Below the pieces are notes generated by a model that saw nothing but the letters and a program-made list of their open reading frames with translations, had not been told where the DNA came from and did no database searches. A DNA stretch of 64,000 nucleotides from Sepioteuthis lessoniana. Taxonomy: Eukaryota; Mollusca; Cephalopoda; Myopsida; Loliginidae. Location: positions 82,876,374-82,940,373 of the forward strand of contig OY757921.1 in the NCBI GenBank assembly GCA_963585895.1, read 5' to 3'. The position numbers and the translations under genes were made by a program. Each line of letters opens with the position of its first letter. Positions within the stretch are counted from its first letter, which is position 1. Positions 43,309-52,834 of the stretch are shown piece after piece.

Positions 43309-43824
43309 TGACCTTTGACAGAGCCATCAATCAGGGATTTCTGGGACAGGATTTTCTAGCTGTGTAAACAAAGTGATTACCCGAAAACAAGTGATGTGTA
43401 GGCATAAGCAAATCATGTGAATCATGAACTAGAAGAATGTGTAGGCGTTATGAATTTATATATACACAGGTACTCAGAGTCAGATGGTCAGAAAGATGGT
43501 TAGTCAGTCGGGCAGTCAAGAGCTTTTGAAAGCAGCCAGCGAGTGCCCTGAGGAGGCAGCGGCCAAGTGGCCTCCTGGTACAACCTGGTTGAGAACCTCT
43601 TGCCAAGGAAGCAAGGACATAAAGCTCAGATAAGGTAATCACAACAAGGGTTAAGAAAAGGTCAATATAGCAGTCCTCTGCCAGTCTGTGTCTGCATCTT
43701 CCTGTCTCTGTTTCTCTCTCTCACTTAAGGAATTGTTGACGTTTTGAGAAGTGATCAAAAGAGATGTATATCTTTATAAAGGAAAGTGTTATGGTCATTC
43801 ATTCCTTTATCATGTTATACGACA
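43309..43824 (+). mobile_element. putative solo LTR (516 bp), related to 19,293-19,964
   Basis: Starts TGTTGCATATTGACCTTTGA and ends CATGTTATACGACA, parallel to TGTTGTATTTTGACCTTCGA and ATATAACA in the other copy. Flanks CTCTC and CTCCC differ at one base. TTTATATATACAC (about 43,455) is followed by CAGAGTCAGATGG at a spacing like that of the first copy. A C/T-rich stretch (CTGTCTCTGTTTCTCTCTC) lies in the 3' half. Confidence 0.5.
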
Positions 43825-43829
43825 CTCCC

Positions 43830-44268
43830 AAGAAAATTAAATTTGGTTACAAGGAGAGGGCATCAAGTAAAAGATTGAGAAGCCTTGATTTAGATTTTAT
43901 ATAAATGATATTTAATCTTGAAATTAAATTACTAGTTAATTATTTCCATCATTCTTTTTTTTCATATGCTTTTTGGAGACTTGAAATATTCTTTTTTCCA
44001 TCATATAATTAAAAAAAAAAAGGAAAAAAAGTAACTAAGTGACATGTTCATACTATTCAACTTATTCCATTCCATTTGCCTCTGGGTATCTTAAATAGAC
44101 TTTCTTTCACCTCTGCATGATCTCTGCTGTCTAATTTTAAGAAAGAACAAGGGTTCATTGTTTTACTGAAAGCTGACTTGATTGAATATTCAATCATTTG
44201 TAGATAATTAAAAAAAAAATCAAATTCAAAGCAAAACAAAACACTCAACCACACACATACGCACATAA
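43830..44268. other. unassigned sequence
   Basis: AT-rich with A and T runs; the minus-strand frame at 44,057-44,332 runs through the CA/TA repeat and is not a gene. Confidence 0.3.
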
Positions 44269-44271
44269 ACG

Positions 44272-44372
44272 TATGCACACACACACACACACACACACAC
44301 AGAGACATATATATATATATATATATATACATTACGTTTATCTATGTGCATAAACACACACACACACACATA
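44272..44372. repeat. (CA)n/(TA)n microsatellites
   Basis: CA tract at 44,276-44,300, TA tract at 44,306-44,329, second CA tract at 44,353-44,370. Confidence 0.92.
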
Positions 44373-44382
44373 TATTGAAGTA

Positions 44383-44602
44383 AAGTTGGCGACTGTAATC
44401 GAAGGTGACTGGAAGGGTCTTTTTATTAGCTACCTTTCCCTGGATTGCTCCACTTTACACTTAATACATAACATGATACTTAGTGTTAAGCAAGGATGTG
44501 TCAAGTACCATTTTTTGAGTCTTGGGTATGACACAACCTGGGATTGAACCTCAGTCTCCTGGGCCATTGGTGAACACTCTATCCTCTAGACAATCGGCCG
44601 GT
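44383..44602 (-). mobile_element. SINE-D copy
   Basis: GTAAAGTTGGCGACTGTAAT, CCTTTCCCTGGATTGCTCC, GGGATTGAACCTCAG, head GATAGAGTGTTCACC reversed. The CACCGAGGTGTAG segment is deleted. Confidence 0.85.
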
Positions 44603-44699
44603 AATATGTGACAAATCCTTGCTGAAGTGGGTATTTGAATGTATGCTTTATCTATGTATTTATATATTACTATATATTACTTTATCTATTCCTATATTT

Positions 44700-44905
44700 C
44701 ATTGACAAAATGTCTTGTGACATTGTGTATCACGTGCTAAACCGTGACATCATTTTATGTGGGTTCAAACTCAGGTCTCTTTACTATGTTCTCTTTCAAA
44801 CTAATACCCTTGAGAAAGTGCCACTATTGTTCTTCTACAAGGATGGCTTTGACATTAAATTACCCACAAAGTTTAATATAACATTGACACATAAAAAAAA
44901 AAATC
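44700..44905 (+). mobile_element. SINE-B copy, diverged
   Basis: B box GGGTTCAAACTCAGG, ACTAATACCCTTGAGAAAG, TGTTCTTCTACAAGGATGGC, tail GACATTAAATTACCC...AACATTGACACATAAA. The GCTATGGGTTAAATAG segment is deleted. Confidence 0.75.
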
Positions 44906-45009
44906 TTTCAGTGCTATTACTCCAAGGTCTAATCTGACAGTGTTCCATCTATTGACCAAATAGATATGTTAAACATATGAAATCAGAATAATTGAAACCA
45001 TATAACTGT

Positions 45010-45112
45010 GTGTTTGAATGTGAACATAATAGTGTTACTGGAGTTTGAACTCGCTTACTATGATTCCACAGTCCAGCACTTTAACCCTTATAACACAAGG
45101 ACTTTCTCCCCC
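45010..45112 (-). mobile_element. SINE-B head fragment
   Basis: GTGAACATAATAGTGTTACTGGAG, B box TTTGAACTCGC, AGTCCAGCACTTTAACCC, head end ACAAGGACTTTCTC. Confidence 0.7.
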
Positions 45113-45214
45113 AGAAGACAGGCACAACATGTTTTGGTTTGGCACATATACTTCTAATGGGTTATTCAATGTCAAAATTTGATTTGTTTGCAAATTCTTA
45201 ATCATAGTAACTAG

Positions 45215-45510
45215 GTGTGGAGGTGCCCGTTGTGTAATGGTTATCGTCGTAGGATATGGACATGGCGACACAAGTTCAAATCCTGGACGAGGCTGATTGA
45301 ATTTCACATAGCACTAATACCCTTGGGAAAGGTATGAATCCAGTTATTCTCCCTCCAGCTATGGGTAAATAGTAGGACAGACTAGGTTCTTCAGCCTTAG
45401 TGAGGCAACTAGTCTAGGAGAAGGAAAACTCTGAATTGAAACCTGTTAAACTCTGCTTAAAAATTGACCTTGTGTCATATCCTGCCCGAGCAGAGGGGTT
45501 GATAAATAGG
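45215..45510 (+). mobile_element. SINE-A copy with perfect 14-bp TSD
   Basis: Head GTGTGGAGGTGCCCGTTGTG, GTAATGGTTATCGTCGTAGG, B box AGTTCAAATCCTGG, complete body and tail CCCGAGCAGAGGGGTTGATA. ATCATAGTAACTAG at 45,201-45,214 and 45,511-45,524. One of the youngest-looking copies, suitable as a family reference. Confidence 0.95.
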
Positions 45511-45529
45511 ATCATAGTAACTAGCACCC

Positions 45530-45795
45530 TACAAAACTGTTCTTGTAGAGCCATTTAGCTCCCATCTCACAAAACATCCAAGTAGGAAGATTAAGACATG
45601 CTGGAAACTGCTGTAGAAGTAAGAAAGAACTCTTAAGTGATGTTCTCCAATGGACACACCAGTGTTAGTCGACCTGTAAGAACTGAAATTCATCATCTTT
45701 GTGCATATGTAGGTACCTTCTAGAAGATGCATGGCGAGAAAGAGAGACAAAGGAATCTTTGCTGTTGGCACACCTTGATATTTATGATGACAATG
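45530..45795 (+). pseudogene. RTE-type LINE 3' fragment, diverged
   Basis: ISQNIQVGRLRHAGNCCRS, KKELLSDVLQWTHQC and a degraded LLEDAWRERETKE block, then AATGATGACAATGG. Damaged by indels. Confidence 0.65.
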
Positions 45796-45912
45796 GTTGT
45801 GTTTTTTCATTGCACTTTTTATTTGCCTATATTCATTTGTTTGTACACATTTGTATGGTTTCAAGTATTCCTATCTAATATCAATAGTTTATGTACAATT
45901 ATGTTTTAAAAT

Positions 45913-46083
45913 CCAATTATTCTCCCTCCAGCTATGGGTAAATAGTAGGACAGACTAGGTTCTTCAGCCTTGGTGAGGCAACTAGTCTAGGAGAAGGAAA
46001 ACTCTGAATTGAAACCTGTTAAACTCTGCTTAAAAATTGACCTTGTGTCATATCCTGCCCGAGCAGAGGGGTTGGTAAATATG
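45913..46083 (+). mobile_element. SINE-A, 5'-truncated, with 15-bp TSD
   Basis: Starts CCAATTATTCTCCCTCCAGC and ends GGGTTGGTAAATATG. ATTATGTTTTAAAAT at 45,898-45,912 and 46,084-46,098. Truncation with a TSD shows that incomplete copies arise at insertion. Confidence 0.93.
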
Positions 46084-46177
46084 ATTATGTTTTAAAATGA
46101 CTCTTCCTAGTTAATAATAATGCTTTTTTTAAACAGTTACATGTTTTCAAGTATTCATTCCTGTCAATGACCAAGCA

Positions 46178-46262
46178 ATTACATGGTTGTTGTTGTTGTT
46201 GTTGTTGTTACTACTACTACTACAACAACAACAACAATAATAATAATAATAATAATAATAAT
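46178..46262. repeat. compound trinucleotide array, partly self-complementary
   Basis: (GTT)7 then (ACT)n, (ACA)n and (ATA)n. The GTT and AAC parts can pair, giving a hairpin. Confidence 0.9.
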
Positions 46263-46752
46263 GCACAACCCAGTAGCTGTCCTGGAGAATGACACACACA
46301 AACTCTTATAGGACTTTGACATACAAATGGATCACCTAATCTCAGCCAGAAGACCAGACCTCATAGTAATCAATAAAAAAAAAGAGAACTTGTTAAATAT
46401 ACAATTTTGCTGTCCCTGCTGACCACAGAATAAAACTGAAAGAATGTAAAAAGAAGGATAAGTACCTCGACCTTGCCAGGGAATCAAAAAAATATGGAAT
46501 ATGAAGGTGACAATTATACCAATCATGATTGGTGCATTCGGTACAGTAACTAAAGGACTATTAAAAGGACTGGAGGACTTGGGAGTTGGGGGACGAGTGG
46601 AGACCATCCAAACAACAGCATTGTTGAGAACGGCCAGAATCCTGAGAAGAGTCCTGGAGACTTGAGGAGACTTGCTGTCACTCAAACTCCAGTGAAAAAC
46701 CATCAGTGTTAGCTGATGTGAAAAACTCTAAAGATGTAAATAATAATAATAA
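46263..46752 (+). pseudogene. R2-like non-LTR retrotransposon, endonuclease-region relic
   Basis: HNPVAVLENDTHKLL, DFDIQMDHLISARRPDLIVI (the PD endonuclease motif), a frameshifted FAVPAD-like block, IKKIWNMKVTIIPIMIGAFG, TVTKGLLKGLEDLGVGGRV, ETIQTTALLRTARILRRVLE, GDLLSLKLQ, then a (TAA)n end at 46,738-46,752. It is the best-preserved 3' end of the family seen at 15,690 and 16,815. Clade assignment is inferred from the PD...D pattern. Confidence 0.7.
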
Positions 46753-46774
46753 AATCTTCATCATCATCATCAAT

Positions 46775-47160
46775 GAACAATTAGAGCTTCAAGTATCTTA
46801 ATACAAATAATTTGCATACAGTTAAACGGTTTCAAGTATTCTTATCTAATATTAGTAACTATTTAATAATAAAACCCCATATGTTTCCCAACAGTTAGGA
46901 TTAATGAATTCCTCTCCCGTATTAATAATTTTCAAAGATATCCTATTTGACCTCTAGATGTTAGTATCCTAATAATTTTGGTCAGTGTGAACCTAAAAGT
47001 AATAGCAATGAAGAGATACTCCATACTCCCCAGATTTCAAGAACTGGAGCCTCACCATCAGAGGTAACTTTTGTATCATACCCAAGACACACATTTTAGT
47101 TGGTTGGTTGTATTTTATGGCATATCAACCCTTGTGAGTTATTTAATGCCAATATACAAA
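46775..47160 (-). mobile_element. Element C copy
   Basis: Subunits AATTTGCATACAGTTAAACG, GACCTCTAGATGTTAGTATCC, GTCAGTGTGAACC, CACCATCAGAGG, then a separate reversed tail GTATTTTATGGCATATCAACC at 47,110-47,150. Confidence 0.68.
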
Positions 47161-47189
47161 GAAACGGCCAACTAGGATGAGATCTCTCT

Positions 47190-47280
47190 ATCTATCTATC
47201 TATCTATCTATTTCAGTCTATTTACATCTATCAAACTGTTTCAATCTGTTCATATCTATCTACCTATCTCAGTCTGTTCA
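47190..47280. repeat. (TATC)n microsatellite and related stretches
   Basis: Pure TATC units at 47,189-47,212, then degenerate CTATC motifs. Confidence 0.85.
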
Positions 47281-47282
47281 TA

Positions 47283-47400
47283 TCTAGTCTGATATAATGG
47301 TTTGCAAGCTAAGCAATCAGATAATTACCAGTGAGTTTGATTCTCACCGAGGGCCCTTCTTCTATATGCTCCAGCATATAGAAGAAGGGCCCATAAAGGG
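47283..47400 (+). mobile_element. tRNA-like SINE head with a perfect palindrome
   Basis: TGATATAATGGTTTGCAAGC (A-box-like) and GTGAGTTTGATTCTCACC (B-box region) form a tRNA-like head related to the one at 34,465. It is followed at once by a 20-bp perfect inverted repeat (47,351-47,370 and 47,373-47,392) with a 2-nt spacer. Confidence 0.55.
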
Positions 47401-47856
47401 TATATCAAATGTTACTATTCAATTAGTGATATTAGCTGAAATCTGTGCCTGAAAATTTTCCTCTCTAATTAGTTCATTATAAGCTATAAATAAGGATTCA
47501 TTTAAGACTAGAAAAGAAGGGAAATAAATAAAACGACAGATTTATTGATATCTCATTTTCTAAACTCATATTGGGAAGCTTGGAGGTAGGAAAGTTATTT
47601 AGTTAAGTCACCACTCACCAAGTAACATTATTTGTGATATCATCATCCTCATTAACTCATGCTGATAGCGCAGATTCTCTTGATTCTCACTTGATATCCA
47701 TCCCTATTGGCTACGTCTCATAGCAGGCCCTGTAACCAGCATCCAGCATCTGAACAGAGCTGATGAATATGTCTTTGCTGAATGGACAATGCTGGTGTGT
47801 GTACATGTGTAGGAGCCTACAAAAGAACTTTGCTTATATGTTTGTCCCTGCTTCTC

Positions 47857-47963
47857 CTCCCAGCTTTTGGTTAAATAGTACCACTACTGTTCTAGGAAAA
47901 CAGCTTTGGCATTAAATAACCTACAAAGGTTGATATGCCATTAAACAAAGAAACAAAACCAAA
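47857..47963 (+). mobile_element. SINE-B, 5'-truncated, near-perfect 11-bp TSD
   Basis: TCCCAGCTTTTGGTTAAATAG to GGTTGATATGCCATTAAAC and an A-rich end. CCTGCTTCTCC (47,846-47,856) and CCTGCATCTCC (47,964-47,974) differ at one base. Confidence 0.88.
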
Positions 47964-48236
47964 CCTGCATCTCCAGTAGAGCTCAGCATTTCTTGTTTGT
48001 CATATCTTTCATGGTTTGTGAGATGGGGAGCAAGAGGCCATGCAGAAGTTGTTTTGTTGGGTGCTGCTTTCAAGATTTGTTCAAAACATTTGGCCGTATT
48101 GTCTTGTTGTTCCTATCGTGCTATTTCTCCCAGTGCTTCATTAAAGTCAGAGTGGTGCAGCCATTCAATAATACTGATATGGCTTCAGTTTGAAAGAATT
48201 CCCATTCTGTTTTTATCTGAGAGATTAGATTTCCAT

Positions 48237-48503
48237 ATCATATTTACCAATCCCTCCACTAGGGCAAGATATGACACAAGGTCAATTTTTAAGCATAGTT
48301 TAACAGGTTTGAATTCAGAGTTTTCCTTCTCCTAGACTAGTTGCCTCACCAAGGCTGAAGAACCAAGTCTGTCCTACTATTTACTCATAGCTGGAGGGAG
48401 AATAATTGGATTGATACCTTTCCCAAGGGTATTAGTGCTATATGAAATGCAATCAGTCTCGTTCAGGATTTGAACTCGTGTTGCCATGTCCATTTCCTAC
48501 AAC
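48237..48503 (-). mobile_element. SINE-A, head-truncated, 9-bp TSD
   Basis: ATTTACCAATCCCTCCACTAGG to GCCATGTCCATTTCCTACAACG. GATTTCCAT at 48,228-48,236 and 48,504-48,512. It lies inside the RTE LINE. Confidence 0.9.
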
Positions 48504-48849
48504 GATTTCCATGCCTTTCCTATGCATCTGTTGTCATCACTTTCAGTTGATGAGATATTGCTATTAAGTTATGCAAAATGGTCTACTAATTTTAAAGGCT
48601 TGCAATTTAATGTGGAGACGGCAACCATTTTGTTTAAAAACACATGAACTTTGTTTTTTTCTGAGTTCACTGAATTCAGCAAGAGGCTAATACCTCTTGC
48701 AGCCTATTCTGGGTTATGCTGCTGACATTTGGTTTGCACTGGTGCATTTACAAGAAACACTTAATCATCTACATAGACTGCATCACCTGTTTCTAGCCTT
48801 TTTTTTTAGAGTGAGACCATTTTCTCGAATTAGACCTATTGATGTGGTA

Positions 48850-49300
48850 ATTAACTCTTAATGAACGGAAGCAAAGACAAGATAAGCTCATTTACACATA
48901 CAGAAACATTTGATAAGTGCATAATACAAGAAAAGAATACATCAAAACATCTTGAAATGGATATATTGTTCTATGAATAAGCAGTATGTAGAAGGGGTAC
49001 AAAATGAAAAAACAAAATTTACTTTATGTCGGAGAATAAAATGGCCATAGGAGGGACAAGAGACAACATCTTTACTCATCAAAGAATAGAGACAAAAAAG
49101 AATGAGAATGGGTTTATGTATTGTCATGTGTCACAACAGAAGGTACCTAATACATATGCTCATCTTGTAAGGGAGATAATTATTTACTGTCTTCCTAAAC
49201 AAGCATAGTGTCCAAGAAAAGTTATGTGGTTACTAGACATGGAGTCTCACTTCAATCTTCAAGATCAGACTATTGTATCTGTGGACAAATCCCAGGCACA
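48850..49300. repeat. Repeat H, longest copy
   Basis: ACAAGAAAAGAATACATCAAAAC, GAAGGGGTACAAAATG and GGAGGGACAAGAGACAAC are colinear with 35,140-35,560. No coding or structural clue. Confidence 0.35.
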
Positions 49301-49362
49301 CCTGTTCTAAGGATTATGTAAGACTACTGCCTAAAAATAAACACATGCACATACAAGTAGAG

Positions 49363-49655
49363 TAAAGTTGGCGATCTTAGTCAAGGGTGACCAGAAGGCT
49401 CCCTTTTCAATAGCTACTACACTGAGGTGTAGGGGAGGATTAGTCAAGGGTGACCAGAAGGCTCCCTTTTCAATAGCTACTACACCGAGGTGTAGGGGAG
49501 GATTGATCCACTTTACCCTTGATACGTATCTTATAATGCTGAGTGTTAAGCAAAGAGGTATGAAGTACCATTTTAAAAGTCTTTGATATGACCCGACCTG
49601 GGATTGAACCCCGGTCTCCTGGCCCATTGGCGAACATTCTACTCACTCGGTCAAT
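49363..49655 (-). mobile_element. SINE-D copy with internal 63-bp tandem duplication
   Basis: The segment TTAGTCAAGGGTGACCAGAA ... GGTGTAGGGGAGGA occurs at 49,377 and again at 49,440 with one base difference. The rest is a normal SINE-D with head GTCAATGAGAT. Duplication happened after insertion or in a source copy. Confidence 0.9.
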
Positions 49656-49659
49656 GAGA

Positions 49660-49970
49660 TACAAACATAGATAGAAAATACAATAAAATATCATTCTATT
49701 TTTTTTCAGTAGCAAATGGTAGATTATGCTGAGATAGTTTTCAAGGAAAAATATTAATTACTTTTCTGATCTAAATTATAATTTGAAAACGTTTAAGTCA
49801 GCAGTTTTCTATAGCTGAATAAAAGCAAAAAAAAAAAGAAGAAAAAATAACAAGGTAAATTATTTTAACATTTAATGTCATTTGTTAAATGTTACTAAAA
49901 TCCACCAAGAGAGAATTTTATAAACAAAATTATGATTCAAGAATTGGGAAACCTCGTTGTATGAAGGCAT
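49660..49970. other. unassigned sequence
   Basis: A-rich; nothing recognised. Confidence 0.3.
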
Positions 49971-49974
49971 TGTT

Positions 49975-50376
49975 CAGTTTGGTTGTGTTTTATGGGATAT
50001 TAACCCTTGTGGGTTATTTAATGCCAAATCCTGTTTTCAAACTAAAACCTATCTACAACAGCTCTGTTCGGACACAAGATATAGTCTACAGGATTTGCCG
50101 AAAGCGATGAATGATTACGACGAATGGCGGGAAAGAGTCAGGGAAATCCGTGCGGACAGCACGACATGATGATGATGATGATATGTAAATATCATTTGTA
50201 AGCGAATACTTTGTAGGTAACATTATTTTTAAACGAGCCAGTGCTTATTTGTTTGCACACAGTTAAATGGTTTCAATTATTGTTATCCAACACTAATATC
50301 CAGGACAATCGTTGTGGTGGGGTCTTACCTCTCCACAGAGATGTAGTTAGCGTATTCCACAGTCCCGGCCGACTAG
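49975..50376 (-). mobile_element. Element C copy split by an RTE 3' end
   Basis: Left: GTGTTTTATGGGATATTAACC, GGTTATTTAATGCCAAATCC. Right: CATTTGTAAGCGAATACTTTG, ACACAGTTAAATGG, GTGGGGTCTTACC, GTATTCCACAGTCCCGGCC. Confidence 0.75.
50037..50182 (+). mobile_element. RTE-type LINE, last ~45 codons and tail
   Basis: TYLQQLCSDTRYSLQDLPKA, MNDYDEWRERVREIRADST, a stop (TGA at 50,166) and (GATGAT)n. The frame is intact through the final codons. Inserted in element C. Confidence 0.88.
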
Positions 50377-50522
50377 GCTGTATTAAGGTATGAACGTCCA
50401 TATCCCATGCCTCTACCAAGCTAAGGGTCAAATAGTACTACGACTATTCTTTTGCGAGGATAGATTTTGCTCTAAATAACTCACAAAGGTTGATATGCCA
50501 TTAAAAAAAGAAACTAAACCAA
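50377..50522 (+). mobile_element. SINE-B, 5'-truncated
   Basis: AGGTATGAACGTCCATATCCC, AAGGGTCAAATAGTACTACG, ACTCACAAAGGTTGATATGCC, poly-A-rich end. Confidence 0.85.
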
Positions 50523-50526
50523 GTCT

Positions 50527-50765
50527 TGAAGAGGGGTAGTGGCTAAAATGATGGATTATGATATCGAAGATAGCGAGTTCAAACTCCAGTCGCGCTATAA
50601 CATTTATTTTGCGGACTAATACACTTGGGAAAACTTTGAATGTCCTTCTCCTTTTACCTAGCTATGAGTTAAATAGTACCACTACCGTTTTTTTCTATAA
50701 TGATGGATTTGGCATAAAAGAAAACATGAAAATTGATATGTCATTAAATAAAGAAAACAAACAAG
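50527..50765 (+). mobile_element. SINE-B copy, tandem with the previous one
   Basis: GAGGGGTAGTGGCTAAAATG, B box CGAGTTCAAACTCCAG, CTAGCTATGAGTTAAATAG, GAAAATTGATATGTCATTAA. Confidence 0.85.
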
Positions 50766-50811
50766 CTTAATTTAAGAAAGTAATACAGTCAATCAGAGAC
50801 CGTTTCACTAT

Positions 50812-51568
50812 TGTAGAGAAGAGGAATATCTCGTATTTTGTTTTGGCGCGCAATTTAATTCAACACTGAATTTCACCCAATCAGGATGACTTATCCTATT
50901 CAGCCCGGACCTTCATTTCCGGCTAGCAAAACGGGTGAGCGGCCAAACCCAGTCTCTTCGGCGTGAGACGGCGACCAGAACAGACTTCCTCTGGACGTCC
51001 CTGCTTAGCGATGCTTTTTAGCTAGACAAGCCACCCAGTGTGGACATCTCACTGTGGCTTTAACACTAGCAGCAGCAACATGGACACTCAACGAGGGAAC
51101 CATCTAATTTATGGATTCTTTACGAGGAATCCCAGTTGAACATAAATTAGAAACATTCAGCATGCCTTCCACAGGCACCACTTCATGTCACCCCAAAAAT
51201 TGGCTATGTCGATCCGAGCATAACTCCGCTCTCGACACACTAGCTACCATTTCACCTCTGGCCCACATTAATGGAGATAATGCATACTCTCCTCCAAAAA
51301 CCAGATACAAAACTACACGGTGACTTTAAACGCATCCCTCACACGTCCAACAACACGCTGCCATCTCAACATCCCGCTAAGCCATTTCGTCTCCAACACT
51401 AACAAGCCTAAACACCACGAGTCTTGCAGCACCAAAAGTGAACCCTATTCAAAGCTGCAAATAAAGAACTTTCCTTGTTGTGTTGTTAAAGAAAAGTTTC
51501 GTAATTCATTTGTGTTGCCTAAAAAATATAGTTTTAGGGAAATTAACAAATTTCCCTTAATCGCTATA
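50812..51568 (+). mobile_element. solo LTR, 757 bp, with 4-bp TSD
   Basis: Begins TGTAGAGAAGAGGAATATC and ends TTAATCGCTATA; CTAT flanks both sides (50,808-50,811 and 51,569-51,572). Same family as 28,995-29,800 on the opposite strand. The region is CpG- and GC-richer than the surroundings. GCAAATAAAGAAC near 51,461 is the likely polyadenylation signal. The open frames at 51,111-51,323 and 51,320-51,640 lie in or across the LTR and show no protein family. Confidence 0.82.
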
Positions 51569-51759
51569 CTATCATATTTCTGCAGCAGATGGGACCTCCC
51601 ACTCACGTATGGATTCACAAGGAATCGGTTTCAAATTTAACAGTTTCTTTTGTGTGGAAAGCAACAAAAATTATTCATTGAAGGGCTAAATCAACTCATA
51701 AATGTGGACGTATGCATTGGGTTCTTATTCATGCCTTTGTTTCTTTTAAGTTTCACCAT

Positions 51760-51995
51760 TTTACCATCACAGATCGACTCTGATCCTGAGTGGTAGTACC
51801 TGCGAGAGTCCCATCTTTGGGTCAATAGATCTGCTTGAAAATCATTCATATTCGATGGGACCGTGTATATAAAACCTCTTAAGAAACAACTACACAAAAA
51901 TTTAAACATGAATATACTATGAACATGATTCCCTAACCTCTAGCCATAAAACAACCTTACACAGGTCAACATGCCTTTAAAATCAATCAAGGAGA
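51760..51995 (+). mobile_element. Element C tail-variant copy
   Basis: ACTCTGATCCTGAGTGGTAGTACC, CTTAAGAAACAACTACAC, ACATGCCTTTAAAATCAATC. Matches 22,169-22,445 closely in the 3' part. Confidence 0.72.
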
Positions 51996-52129
51996 TGCAA
52001 AACCTGTCTAATGTGTCTGAAATGCAGATAAGATGAAAAATTTCGTCATGTTCATTCGCGAACTGTCTGTATTCACTTTTAATGTTGTTTCAGATTAAGA
52101 ATATTGAAATTTTGTTTTCAAACACAGAA

Positions 52130-52620
52130 TATACTCTTTGATATTTCTCAGAGATCAGTACTGAGACCCTTCGTTGTTTTTAATATCCATAGGTGATATA
52201 CGTAACAATATAATAGCAAAAGTAAAACTATTTGCTGATGATTTCAAATTATTTGTTTAGACAATGATTAAAAAAAGTACACAGATGGATTAAGATAAAT
52301 TGTCCTATTGAGGATATTTGAAAATTAGGATTTAATTTAGAAAAATGTAAAGTACTTCATATCGGATCCAAAATCATTAAAGTTAAATATAAATTATAAA
52401 AAAAGGAAATCAAAAAAATAAATGAGGAATGCGATTTTGGTGTTGGCTTTGATGACACGTTTTTGAAAGATAATGTTTAGATTAATGACTTAGAATTGTC
52501 TTCTACTGCTGATTCCATAGAACTCAGTAAAAATTAGGAAGGAAGGTCGAATAGGAGTGGGAAGGAGTTTAAAGGCAAAACGATAAATAGAAGAATTTCC
52601 AAAAATTCCTCAAGTTTACA
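52130..52620 (+). pseudogene. LINE reverse transcriptase relic (CR1/Jockey-like)
   Basis: Across frames one can read the RT blocks that correspond to SGxxQGSVLGPLLF (here ISQRSVLRP), KLFADDxKLF (here KTICR/LLMISNYL, with the catalytic A/MDD region mutated), and KLGFNLEKCKVLHIGSKI followed by E.DFGVGFDDTFLKDNV. This series is typical of Jockey/CR1-group LINEs and differs from the RTE and R2-like relics elsewhere. Multiple stops and frameshifts. Confidence 0.65.
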
Positions 52621-52624
52621 GATT

Positions 52625-52832
52625 CCTCCCAGTTAAAATCAGACTTAAAGAACTTAGAAATAATATCGTTTTAGGATTAGAACAAAAGACAAAACAGGTG
52701 TTCTATCTGACTTGCCAAGTTGGTAAGGCTTTATCAGAAACTTCTAGTACTTAATAAAAAGACAACAATAAAAAAACAAATTCTTTAATAAAAATAACTT
52801 CTTGAGTTGTTAGCATTTCTTTTGATTATCTG
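52625..52832. other. unassigned sequence
   Basis: Possibly the end of the LINE relic; nothing definite. Confidence 0.3.
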
Positions 52833-52834
52833 CT

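Larger units (their letters stand above)
47640..48730 (-). pseudogene. RTE-type LINE, longest RT fragment, carrying two SINEs
   Basis: Going upstream on the minus strand: the degraded 3' end (47,640-47,850); the HAG/DELLSD region; the LLHGC-like region near 48,150; then beyond a SINE, residues around SHQLKVMTTDA and ASL, KTKFMCF and AARGISLLLNSVNSEK near 48,560-48,720. The latter correspond to the thumb region right after the RT catalytic motif (pattern KGIGLxVNxDKTExMCF in related copies). SINE-B (47,857-47,963) and SINE-A (48,237-48,503) interrupt it, each with a TSD. Heavily mutated. Confidence 0.72.

Noticed and set aside
51111..51640. Two overlapping open frames as a small gene
   Set aside because: They lie in and across a solo LTR whose sister copy at 28,995-29,800 does not keep the frames.
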